NCBI RefSeq assembly: GCF_020443705.1
Contig: NZ_JAIZZK010000017.1
Span: forward strand, 1 to 64,000
DNA length: 64,000 nucleotides
From: Clostridium algoriphilum
GTDB taxonomy: Bacteria > Bacillota > Clostridia > Clostridiales > Clostridiaceae
Reading direction: 5' to 3'
Part shown: positions 48,222 to 55,377 of the stretch, one piece after another
Numbering within the stretch: the first letter of the stretch is position 1
Layout of the letters: the number at the start of each line of letters is the position of its first letter
Translations under genes and position numbers: made by a program
The notes under the pieces: model-generated
What the model saw: only the letters and a program-made list of their open reading frames with translations
What the model was told of the DNA's origin: nothing
Database searches by the model: none

Positions 48222-48962
48222 TTAATGAGATTTATCAGTCGATGGAGCTTTAAAACTTGATTCAAGCTTATCAACAACTTTAGTATATTTATCTTTTTCA
48301 TTAGTCGGAAATTTAAAAATAAAAGTATTAATTGAACCTTTTCCTACTACTTTTTTTTGATATATTATTTTATCTCCTTCAATATAAGATATTACAAACC
48401 AGTTACCAGATTTCACTTTATAATACATTTTAGTTTTTTTAATAGCTTTACTATATATTGAATTAATATTATCATTTGATGCGTTATTAGTTCCATATAT
48501 CTGAAGTGAAACCTTTTTGTCATCAGATTCTAACATATTTCCCTCACCATTCTCATGGTCATCAACTTTTTCAAGATTATTAGGATACATAATTGAATAT
48601 AAATATCTTTCATTAAGGTAACTTTTATACTCAGTTTCTTTAGGTTGATCACTTTGAGCTGCTGCATCTGCTATTTTTTTATCCGCAGCTGTTTTTGCAT
48701 CTGCTATCTTTTTTGTTTCGATTGCTTTTGCATCTACTACCATTTTATCTGCTACTATTTTTGCATCAGCTATTTTTTTATCTGCTACTATCTTTGCATC
48801 TGCTATTCTTTTATCTGCCACCTGCTCCGGTGTTCCTGTTGTATTTTTTACAGGTGATGATACTGATGATGATACTGATGAAATTATATTATACATAACC
48901 ACTATTACAACTAATAATACTGCAACGGATATACTTATCTGCATTTTTAATGAGTTCTTCAT
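48222..48962 (-). CDS. Membrane-anchored protein with an Ala/Asp/Lys repeat stalk and a PsbP-like or lipid-binding-like outer domain
   Basis: A 246-residue protein. One N-terminal membrane helix (about 8-31, ISVAVLLVVIVVMYNIISSV) is followed by a coiled-coil stalk built from about six copies of an 11-residue unit ADKKIADAKIV (about 48-102). The globular C-terminal domain (about 110-240) starts YKSYLNERYLYSIMYPNNLE and ends FKFPTNEKDKYTKVVDKLES, resembling small secreted domains with the phrase YSIMYP found in PsbP/DUF-type clostridial proteins. The function is unknown. Start: ATG after AAGGAGGAAAACAA. The repeat DNA can expand or contract. Confidence 0.65.
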   Translation of the reverse strand: MKNSLKMQISISVAVLLVVIVVMYNIISSVSSSVSSPVKNTTGTPEQVADKRIADAKIVADKKIADAKIVADKMVVDAKAIETKKIADAKTAADKKIADAAAQSDQPKETEYKSYLNERYLYSIMYPNNLEKVDDHENGEGNMLESDDKKVSLQIYGTNNASNDNINSIYSKAIKKTKMYYKVKSGNWFVISYIEGDKIIYQKKVVGKGSINTFIFKFPTNEKDKYTKVVDKLESSFKAPSTDKSH

Positions 48963-49325
48963 TTGTTTTCCTCCTTGTATTGCCTTTTCCCTATCTAACG
49001 ACTAAAGAATATTCCTTTTATTTCTAATTGAATTTTATTAAATATTATACATTAATAATTATACTTCATATTACTTCAGTCTTTCACAACCTTAGTATAC
49101 ATTATTCTATAGTCTTTCCAAAGACATTTGTTACATTTTAACTAAACGTTCTTTTTTTCTTCTAGTGGTTTATTCAGAGATTTTTTACAACTGGATGGCC
49201 TTTAATTCCCCATAAGCAGATCCTAGCACACTATTAATAATATAATACCATTATTGAACACAATACCTACCAATAGTATATATATTAGCTCATATATGAT
49301 AACATAAATATAGGAAGGTGAAAAA
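48963..49325. other. Intergenic region between divergent genes
   Basis: A 363-base AT-rich gap between the repeat-stalk gene (minus) and the aldo/keto reductase (plus). A short inverted AGCTCATATATGATAAC region precedes the reductase. No gene, RNA or strong hairpin is seen. Confidence 0.4.
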
Positions 49326-50321
49326 ATGTCATATTTAGCTAGCGATAAAAGATACTTAACAATGAAATACAATAAATGCGGTAATAGTGGATTAAGACTT
49401 TCTGCGATTTCTCTTGGATTATGGCACAATTTTGGTGTTTCAGATTCTTTTGAAAACTCAAGTGCTCTTGTTCATAAGGCTTTCGACCTTGGAATAACAC
49501 ATTTTGATATTGCCAATAACTATGGTCCTCCTGCCGGCAGTGCAGAAGAGAACTTCGGTAAAATTTTAAAACAAGACCTTGCACGTTATAGAGACGAACT
49601 TGTTATATCAACAAAGGCTGGTTATACCATGTGGCCTGGTCCTTATGGTGATTGGGGATCAAAAAAATATTTAGTTTCAAGTTTAGACCAAAGTCTAAAA
49701 AGAACAGGTTTAGACTATGTGGATATTTTTTATCATCATAGACCCGACCCTAATACCCCTTTAGAGGAAACTATGTCCGCCTTAGACTTAATAGTAAAAC
49801 AAGGAAAAGCTCTTTATGTAGGATTGTCAAACTATAAACCGGCCGAAACAAAAAGAGCCTCTGCAATCCTTAAGAACTTAGGGACCCCCTGCTTGATTCA
49901 TCAACCCTCTTATTCAATGTTTAACAGATGGATAGAAGATGGGCTTCAAGATGTTTTAGATCATGAAGGTATTGGCTCTATAGCCTTTAAGCCCTTAGAA
50001 CAAGGTTTACTTACCACAAAATACTTAAATGGGATTCCTGGAGACTCTAGAGCCGCAGGTAAGTCTGCTTTCCTGCATTCTAAAGATATTACAAAGATAA
50101 AATTAGAAAAGATTTCTAATTTAAATATTTTGGCAATGGAGAGAGGACAAACATTACCTCAACTAGCTTTAGCTTGGGTATTAAGAGGTGGAAGGGTTAC
50201 TTCTGCTCTGATTGGCGCAAGCAAAATAAGTCAAATTGAAGATAACGTAGGTGCACTTAATAATTTAAACTTTAGTTCTGAAGAACTGGAACGTATAGAA
50301 CAAATATTAGCAGTCGAGTAG
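49326..50321 (+). CDS. Aldo/keto reductase (YghZ / L-glyceraldehyde 3-phosphate reductase-like)
   Basis: A 331-residue NADPH-dependent TIM-barrel reductase. Family markers: Asp and Tyr in FDIANNYGPPAGSAEENFGK, Lys in ISTKAGYTMWPGPYG, His in DIFYHHRPDPNTP, the strand-6 GLSNYKPAET and the C-terminal cofactor site TSALIGASKISQIEDNV. The YGPPAGSAE and GYTMWPGPYGDWGSKKYL stretches are those of YghZ, which reduces glyceraldehyde-3-phosphate and methylglyoxal. Start: ATG 8 bases after AGGAAGG; a second in-frame ATG is at 49362. A single gene. Confidence 0.92.
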   Translation: MSYLASDKRYLTMKYNKCGNSGLRLSAISLGLWHNFGVSDSFENSSALVHKAFDLGITHFDIANNYGPPAGSAEENFGKILKQDLARYRDELVISTKAGYTMWPGPYGDWGSKKYLVSSLDQSLKRTGLDYVDIFYHHRPDPNTPLEETMSALDLIVKQGKALYVGLSNYKPAETKRASAILKNLGTPCLIHQPSYSMFNRWIEDGLQDVLDHEGIGSIAFKPLEQGLLTTKYLNGIPGDSRAAGKSAFLHSKDITKIKLEKISNLNILAMERGQTLPQLALAWVLRGGRVTSALIGASKISQIEDNVGALNNLNFSSEELERIEQILAVE

Positions 50322-50393
50322 GAGCTGGTGCTCTGAACCCTACTCTTAATGTATTCATATACATATATGCTTTTGCTAATACTTTTATTCTAA

Positions 50394-51018
50394 TTAATGA
50401 TGAAAGCTAATATTTTCAGGAGATTTTGGTACTGAGTTTTTCTTTAAAAACTCTAGTCCCTTACGTAAATCACGAAGAAGTAAAGACACCATATCACGAC
50501 TAACACCGTGACGAATTAAAATACGTTTTACAGTTATATTCTGACGATTACTTTGGAGTGGATAAGAGGCAATTTGCCAACCATGCATTCTTAGGCGATC
50601 TGAAAGATCATAAAGTGAAAATCCAGCAGTATTTTCATCCTTTAATGCATAACAAACTGCTGGTATACCACCATTTTCATCATATAACATTTCCAATAAA
50701 TCTATTTTTCTAAGTTCTTGACCTAAGTACTGAGCAGTATTTGCACAGTCATTTTGAATAGCAGAGTAGCCCTCACGACCATACCTTAAAAAATTGAAAT
50801 ACTGAGCAATAATCTGACCAGCTGGCCGTGAAAAATTCAGGGCAAATGTCGGCATTTGTCCTCCTAAATAATCAACATTAAATATTAATTCCTGGGGCAA
50901 GTCTTGACGCTTTTTCAGGCAGCTCATTTTTGGGAAGCTGAGTCTGGGCTATTGTATTCGTATAAAGATCTTTATATCCTCCTTCATCTCTTTCTTTCTT
51001 ATACCGATGTAATGTCAT
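50394..51018 (-). pseudogene. gadB: Glutamate decarboxylase relic (ends joined by a deletion)
   Basis: The minus strand starts at ATG 51018 with MTLHRYKKERDEGGYKDLYT and QLPKNELPEKASRLAPG, matching the N-terminus of glutamate decarboxylases. After one frameshift and a large deletion it continues in the C-terminal region ELIFNVDYLGGQMPTFALNF, SRPAGQIIAQYFNFLRYGRE up to the end. The whole PLP domain with the Lys of the HKYG motif is missing (about 250 residues). A 177-residue frame remains open (ATG 50927), but it has no catalytic site. The ribosome site GGAAGGTGGA of the ancestral gene is intact. No GABA antiporter is adjacent. Confidence 0.88.
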
Positions 51019-51378
51019 ATTTTATTCCACCTTCCTCTCTATATTATTAATTTTTCTTAATATCTCACTCATACTTAATTTAGTTTAACTTCTAAATATA
51101 TAATTAATACATATAAATCAATAAATTTTTAGATAACTATAGTTAACTTATTGTATGCTAAAAACTAGTTCAATCCTACAAATTTTAGAATTCAGATGTT
51201 TATAAGTCATAGATAGCTAAATACACTTTTAATAATTTTTTTAATTATTCTTCATTATTTTTCATTTTTAAGTACTATTATTATCATCTTTAATATAATA
51301 ATAATGTAAAGCTATTTAATAAGAGAATTACTAATACCTTTATATAATAATTTTTATAATTTTTAAGGAGGATATTTT
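51019..51378. other. AT-rich intergenic region upstream of the spore-coat-like cluster
   Basis: A 360-base stretch, extremely AT-rich, between the gad relic and the 51379 gene. It must contain the promoter of the coat-like genes, possibly for a late sporulation sigma factor, but I cannot point to a clear -35/-10 pair. No gene or strong hairpin is seen. Confidence 0.4.
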
Positions 51379-51849
51379 ATGTATATAGAGCAACCAAACA
51401 ATTTTAACCAAATTCCAATTTCGGACAGTGTCCCTGTGTTTAGTGAATCTCAAATTACATCTATGCAAAGATCTGGTATGTACCATAATGATCCGATAAA
51501 AAAGACTATGGCTAAACAACCAGTTGCAAAATCCACCTCACCTGCTCCTATCCCTTCGACCTCTGGTAATAATTTGAATCCTGAAGTGAGCGCTACAACG
51601 TCCATAATAAATAATCCGCTATATACTCAAGGTTGGTTAATAGCACATATAGGCAAATATATAAAGATAGAATTTTTAATTGGAAGTAATATGCTTATAG
51701 ATAGAGAAGGTATTTTACAAGAAGTTGGAATTAGTTATATTATTATTAAAGAAACAGGTACAAATGATTTAGTATTGTGTGATATTTACTCTATTAAATT
51801 TGTAAGAGTTTTTGATGATCAAACTAAAAAAATGTGTGTCGCAACATAA
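51379..51849 (+). CDS. Spore coat GerQ-like / DUF2642-type protein
   Basis: A 156-residue protein. The first ~85 residues are low-complexity, rich in Pro/Ser/Asn (AKSTSPAPIPSTSGNN). The C-terminal part LYTQGWLIAHIGKYIKIEFL, IGSNMLIDREGILQEVGISY and LVLCDIYSIKFVRVF follows the pattern of GerQ-type and DUF2642 spore coat proteins (small beta domain after a disordered, crosslinkable region). Probably a coat component made in the mother cell. Start: ATG after AAGGAGGATATTTT. It heads a three-gene plus-strand group. Confidence 0.7.
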   Translation: MYIEQPNNFNQIPISDSVPVFSESQITSMQRSGMYHNDPIKKTMAKQPVAKSTSPAPIPSTSGNNLNPEVSATTSIINNPLYTQGWLIAHIGKYIKIEFLIGSNMLIDREGILQEVGISYIIIKETGTNDLVLCDIYSIKFVRVFDDQTKKMCVAT

Positions 51850-51965
51850 TTAATATATATTATATTTTCACCTGTACTTTAAAGACACATATGGTTGTAC
51901 AAAAATTGTGGTCATTGTTAACATGTAAAATAATAGATATACATTAAAAATAGGAGGCATTATGT

Positions 51966-52352
51966 ATGGGAATAGATTTAGATTCATTATATGAATTATA
52001 TATGGGGTATATGGGATATACGGTATCTAGAGTATTTATACAAGATACGGCCACGCTTACTGAGATACAATCTATTGCCGCAGTTGAGTTGAAAAAGGAT
52101 GAACTTAGTAAAAACATTGAGTTTTCACCTCATACTAATGCTAAACAACATCCAGTTGATGATACCCAGTTTATAACATTATGGAACAACTTAATTGGAT
52201 ATAAAATAGATTCGGTTATTATACTTGAAACCATGACCAGAAACAAGCCTGTAAACAAAATCTTAAAGGTAGCATTTAAGGCTAGTATTGGATCTAAAAT
52301 AGTGGAGTTTAACGAGAATGGAAAGATAGCTTTAAAAAGACTAGTAATGTAA
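51966..52352 (+). CDS. Hypothetical protein, 128 aa
   Basis: A small soluble protein beginning MGIDLDSLYELYMGYMGYTV, with an internal repeat-like pair YMGYTVSRVFIQDTATLTE and LIGYKIDSVIILETMTRN. No recognised domain, signal or membrane segment. The ribosome site AGGAGG is 8 bases before the ATG at 51966; an ATG at 51962 in another frame gives only 10 codons. It lies 116 bases after the GerQ-like gene and 7 bases before the next gene, so a shared sporulation role is possible but not shown. Confidence 0.55.
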   Translation: MGIDLDSLYELYMGYMGYTVSRVFIQDTATLTEIQSIAAVELKKDELSKNIEFSPHTNAKQHPVDDTQFITLWNNLIGYKIDSVIILETMTRNKPVNKILKVAFKASIGSKIVEFNENGKIALKRLVM

Positions 52353-52359
52353 AATCTTT

Positions 52360-52686
52360 ATGGGGAGGGAGTTTGTTATATTAAAACTACTTAACTTAAG
52401 TTATCCTAGAAAATTAGTAGTTAATAAGATAAATAATTTCATATTTGAATCAAAGCTAAAAGAAATTAAATTAAATAGATATCAAAAAATAATAGGTTAT
52501 ACTATAGGAATAATTTTTCTTAGTCAACAAATTGTATATGCACATCCCTCATTAGAAAAGAGCAACGAAGCAATTGGATTTTTAAATAATTATGGACCGC
52601 CCTTATTCCTTACTGCAGGGGACATTTTAAAATTAAGTTTATCTAAAAAGTTATATAACAAAAATTTCTTAATTCCACACAATTAA
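52360..52686 (+). CDS. Hypothetical single-pass membrane protein with an anomalous start
   Basis: Up to 108 residues with one probable membrane helix (about 45-62, KIIGYTIGIIFLSQQIVYAH) and a basic N-terminus. The start is odd. The ATG at 52360 has no ribosome site upstream, while a strong GGGGAGGGAG lies inside codons 2-4. No in-frame ATG, GTG or TTG follows within 30 codons; the codon at the right distance is ATA (52378). Initiation may depend on coupling to the upstream stop 8 bases before. Family unknown. A strong terminator follows. Confidence 0.5.
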   Translation: MGREFVILKLLNLSYPRKLVVNKINNFIFESKLKEIKLNRYQKIIGYTIGIIFLSQQIVYAHPSLEKSNEAIGFLNNYGPPLFLTAGDILKLSLSKKLYNKNFLIPHN

Positions 52687-52689
52687 ATA

Positions 52690-52731
52690 AAATCAGATAA
52701 CTCATTAATTTTTTAATGAGTTATCTGATTT
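52690..52731. terminator. Bidirectional terminator, 19-bp perfect stem
   Basis: AAATCAGATAACTCATTAA / TTAATGAGTTATCTGATTT with a TTTT loop. It ends the coat-like cluster (plus) and the AsnC-type gene (minus), whose stop lies one base away. Confidence 0.92.
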
Positions 52732-53196
52732 TTAAAGAGATATATTTCTATCTATAGGTTGGGATAAAGTTATAAATGTATCTGTACTTTGAACTCCTGA
52801 TATTACTTGAAGTCTGTTCATTAGTAAATCCTGAAGATTAGATATGCTCTTACACATGACTTTAATGAAAATAGAATATGCACCAGTAGTGTAATGTAGT
52901 TCTACTATCTCTTTTATGTCTCTCAATTGTTCTAATACATCAGGATATGATGATGCTTTGTTAAGGTAAATGCCTATAAAGCAACATACATCATAACCAA
53001 GTTTGCCTGTATCTAGTATAAGCTTGGTTCCTTTTATTAACCCCATTTCTTGCATTTTATTCATTCTAACATGAATGGTGCCTCCACTTACGTGACATTT
53101 CCTTGCAACTTCAAGATAAGGAGTTCTAGAATCTTTAATTAAAATGTCTAATATCTGATAATCTAATTCATCCAAACCAGAAATATTCAATTCCAT
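52732..53196 (-). CDS. Lrp/AsnC-family transcriptional regulator
   Basis: A 154-residue regulator. It has the N-terminal helix-turn-helix LDELDYQILDILIKDSRTPY with YLEVARKCHVSGGTIHVRMN, and a C-terminal RAM/ACT-like effector domain (VCCFIGIYLNKASSYPDVLE, VELHYTTGAYSIFIKVMC). It is divergent from the AsnRS-derived asparagine synthetase-like gene with 268 bases between, the same arrangement as E. coli asnC-asnA. It therefore probably senses asparagine or another amino acid and controls that gene. Start: ATG after TAGGAGCTGATGTT. Confidence 0.9.
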   Translation of the reverse strand: MELNISGLDELDYQILDILIKDSRTPYLEVARKCHVSGGTIHVRMNKMQEMGLIKGTKLILDTGKLGYDVCCFIGIYLNKASSYPDVLEQLRDIKEIVELHYTTGAYSIFIKVMCKSISNLQDLLMNRLQVISGVQSTDTFITLSQPIDRNISL

Positions 53197-53464
53197 AACA
53201 TCAGCTCCTAATAACTAATATAATTATCTAATAAATAAAATAATATCACATACTTTATATTATTATAACAAACCCTTTGACAAATTGGCAAAACATCTAC
53301 AAATTAAACTAACATTTTATTAATTTATCAATATAAATACGTTTTTATTGTTAAATTTACAAATATAATAAATAATCATTAAATATATTGCAATAAATAG
53401 CTCAATGTATTATTATATTATCAATGAATGAAATTAAAACAAAAATTTATTAGGGGGAATTATA
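53197..53464. promoter_or_regulatory. Divergent control region of the AsnC-type regulator and the AsnRS-like gene
   Basis: A 268-base AT-rich segment carrying both promoters. Runs such as ATTTATTAGATAATTATATTAG near 53215 and TAAATATATTGCAATAAATAG near 53383 resemble the loose AT-rich sites bound by Lrp/AsnC octamers. No exact palindrome can be singled out by eye. Confidence 0.4.
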
Positions 53465-54421
53465 ATGGCAGAATTAATAAAAGAAGAAAAAGAAATATTA
53501 GCTAAAGCAGTGGGTATGATTAAAAATAAGAAGATTAAGGATATTCTATTCGTTCAACAATCAATTTTAAAAGCTGTAGATGAATTTATGTATAAGAGAA
53601 GAATTACTAGAATATTACCTCTTATGATGTCTCCTATTACAGATACTTTAAACCATAGTGTTGAAGAATGTGAAATAAACTATAACAGTCAAACATTTAA
53701 TGTTATGAAATCAATGATATTCCACAAACAAATGACCATGTTAAACGCAGATATTGATAGTCTTTATATAGTATCTCCTAACATAAGACTCGAAATGGCA
53801 ACTAGAGGAGATTCAAGACATTTATTTGAATTCACTCAAGTGGATTTTGAATTTAAGGAAGGTACTATGGAAGATGTGCTTCAATTTATAGAAGAAATCA
53901 TAACTTTTATATTTAAATTTGTTAAAGAAAACTGTATTCCAGAATTGACAAGACTTGGTGTAGGTACCGATCATCTTAATTTAACTGGACCATTCAAAAA
54001 ATATACAACAGATGAAATGCAAGCTAAATACGGTGATGATTTCGAATCAGAAGCATCAAAAGCTGCAACAGAACCTTTCTTCTTAACAAACCATAAAAGA
54101 GAATTCTATGATGCTGAGGACTTAGATAATCTAGGAACTTATAGAAACTATGATCTTATTTGGCCTCTAGGTTTTGGCGAAGGTTTAAGTGGAGGAGAAA
54201 GAGAATTCACATTAGATAGAATACTACTAAGAATGAGAGAACTAGCAACTGATGAGAATGCATTTAGATACTATATAGAACTTGCAAAGCAAGGTGAAAT
54301 ATTTAAAACTGCTGGAGCTGGTTTTGGAGTAGAAAGAATAACAAGATTTATTACTCAACAACCTGAAATTAGCGATGTTACACTATTCTGTAGAAAACCT
54401 GGACAAAAATATATATTCTAA
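53465..54421 (+). CDS. Class II aminoacyl-tRNA synthetase-like protein, probable AsnRS/AspRS-derived asparagine synthetase
   Basis: A 318-residue catalytic core of an AsnRS/AspRS without the N-terminal anticodon-binding OB domain. It has motif 2 NIRLEMATRGDSRHLFEFTQ then VDFEF (about 105-128) and motif 3 GAGFGVERITRFI near the C-terminus, plus WPLGFGEGLSGGERE. It is unlike bacterial AsnA in sequence. Archaeal paralogues of this type have been shown to make asparagine from aspartate, ammonia and ATP. A divergent AsnC-type regulator supports that role; free asparagine synthesis is inference. Start: ATG after TAGGGGGAATTATA. Confidence 0.82.
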   Translation: MAELIKEEKEILAKAVGMIKNKKIKDILFVQQSILKAVDEFMYKRRITRILPLMMSPITDTLNHSVEECEINYNSQTFNVMKSMIFHKQMTMLNADIDSLYIVSPNIRLEMATRGDSRHLFEFTQVDFEFKEGTMEDVLQFIEEIITFIFKFVKENCIPELTRLGVGTDHLNLTGPFKKYTTDEMQAKYGDDFESEASKAATEPFFLTNHKREFYDAEDLDNLGTYRNYDLIWPLGFGEGLSGGEREFTLDRILLRMRELATDENAFRYYIELAKQGEIFKTAGAGFGVERITRFITQQPEISDVTLFCRKPGQKYIF

Positions 54422-54438
54422 AACAACATAAAATCATT

Positions 54439-54496
54439 AATGTCCATCTAAATGATGCATAACAATACATTATATTATATCATTTAGATGGACATT
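54439..54496 (+). terminator. Terminator of the AsnRS-like gene
   Basis: Long stem AATGTCCATCTAAATGAT / ATCATTTAGATGGACATT, 18 bp with a 22-base loop, then ATAAAG. Confidence 0.75.
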
Positions 54497-54500
54497 ATAA

Positions 54501-54534
54501 AGGGAGTAAATTTCACTAAGAAATTTACTCCCTT
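54501..54534. terminator. Terminator of the SASP gene
   Basis: Perfect stem AGGGAGTAAATTTC / GAAATTTACTCCCT with an ACTAA loop, directly downstream (minus strand) of the SASP stop. A T-rich tail lies on the plus-strand side. Confidence 0.85.
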
Positions 54535-54541
54535 TATAATG

Positions 54542-54769
54542 TTATTTGTTATTATCTACCATATTCTTTTCAGCTGCTTCTACCATTCTCCTTACCATTT
54601 CTCCACCAACATTCCCTGAATTTTTTATTTTATTTACAATGTTACTAGGCACATCTCCCATATATACATTATTGCTTTCAACATTATCTAATGACATATC
54701 ACTGGCTACTTCCATCTTAAATTTCTCAAGTTTTCCCATTGCTTCTGGTACTAATGTTCTTCTACTCAT
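54542..54769 (-). CDS. Small acid-soluble spore protein, alpha/beta type (divergent)
   Basis: A 75-residue DNA-binding spore protein. The first conserved block is MSRRTLVPEAMGKLEKFKME with the germination-protease-like cleavage region around KFKMEVASDM. The second block is GNVGGEMVRRMVEAAEKNM, where the usual GSVGGQMVKKM is altered. Between them is a longer, unusual segment SLDNVESNNVYMGDVPSNIV replacing the common GYNGDLTSRQ. It coats DNA in the forespore and gives UV and heat resistance. Start: ATG after AGGGAGGTAGTAAA. Compare the canonical paralogue at 63121. Confidence 0.9.
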   Translation of the reverse strand: MSRRTLVPEAMGKLEKFKMEVASDMSLDNVESNNVYMGDVPSNIVNKIKNSGNVGGEMVRRMVEAAEKNMVDNNK

Positions 54770-54935
54770 TTTACTACCTCCCTATAATTTTAGATTTCCA
54801 AGATATACTTTATATACTTTTTTACTCTACATTATATATCTATAGGTAGTATTTTTAAAAACCAACTTTTTATTCATTATATATACTTAACATTTTTATT
54901 TTATTTTATTTTTATAACCCTAAAGCTAGACATAC

Positions 54936-54965
54936 AAAAAGCCACCTTCATAAAGGTGGCTTTTT
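54936..54965 (-). terminator. Terminator of the cold-shock gene
   Basis: AAAAAGCCACCTT / AAGGTGGCTTTTT with a CATA loop, a strong bidirectional terminator 20 bases after the csp stop. Confidence 0.93.
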
Positions 54966-54985
54966 GTACTATAAATATTTATTAT

Positions 54986-55189
54986 TTATATTGCTGAAAC
55001 CTCAATTGCTTGAAGTCCCTTAGGTCCTTCTTCTGTTTCAAATTGAACTGTTTGACCCTCTTCAAGACTTTTTCCTGAATCGTTTCCTTGAATTCCAGTT
55101 GTGTGTACAAAAATATCTTTTTCGCCTTCAACTTCAATAAATCCAAAACCCTTTTGTGTGTTAAACCATTTAACTGTACCTGTTTTCAT
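54986..55189 (-). CDS. csp: Cold-shock protein (CspA/CspB family)
   Basis: A 67-residue single OB-fold RNA/DNA chaperone: [20 protein letters not shown] (RNP1 KGFGFI), DIFVHTTGI (RNP2 variant; usual VFVHFSAI) and [20 protein letters not shown]. It binds single-stranded RNA and prevents structure at low temperature or in stationary phase. Start: ATG after TTGGAGGTTTATTA. The 5' region up to about 55320 is AT-rich and may be the structured cold-shock leader; a short inverted pair CACTA / TAGTG is visible there. Confidence 0.93.
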   Translation of the reverse strand: MKTGTVKWFNTQKGFGFIEVEGEKDIFVHTTGIQGNDSGKSLEEGQTVQFETEEGPKGLQAIEVSAI

Positions 55190-55335
55190 TAATAAACCTC
55201 CAAATAAAAAACACCATTATCTATGATACACTAATTTTGCATCAATAGTGTTACATAATAATATACCATAACATTCAATAAATATCAACTCTCTGTACAA
55301 TATTATAATGTTTTATTGATAGTTTTTCCCATTAA

Positions 55336-55377
55336 TCATGCTTTAGCTTGACTTAATCATGCTTTAGCTTGACTTAA
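55336..55377 (-). repeat. 21-bp tandem duplication across the stop codon
   Basis: The minus strand reads TTA-AGT-CAA-GCT-AAA-GCA-TGA twice in direct succession (LSQAKA-stop, then LSQAKA-stop). The first stop ends the FMN-binding protein at 55357; the second copy lies wholly after it. Stop-codon readthrough would add exactly seven residues and reach the same stop again. Confidence 0.95.

Noticed and set aside
48645-48898. Plus-strand frames of 67-70 codons rich in Leu/Cys/Tyr
   Set aside because: They are the antisense of the repeat stalk of the 48222 gene and have no ribosome site.
50394-50927. Intact 177-residue gene product
   Set aside because: It is only the C-terminal third of a glutamate decarboxylase, lacking the PLP lysine; the real N-terminus lies upstream in another frame.
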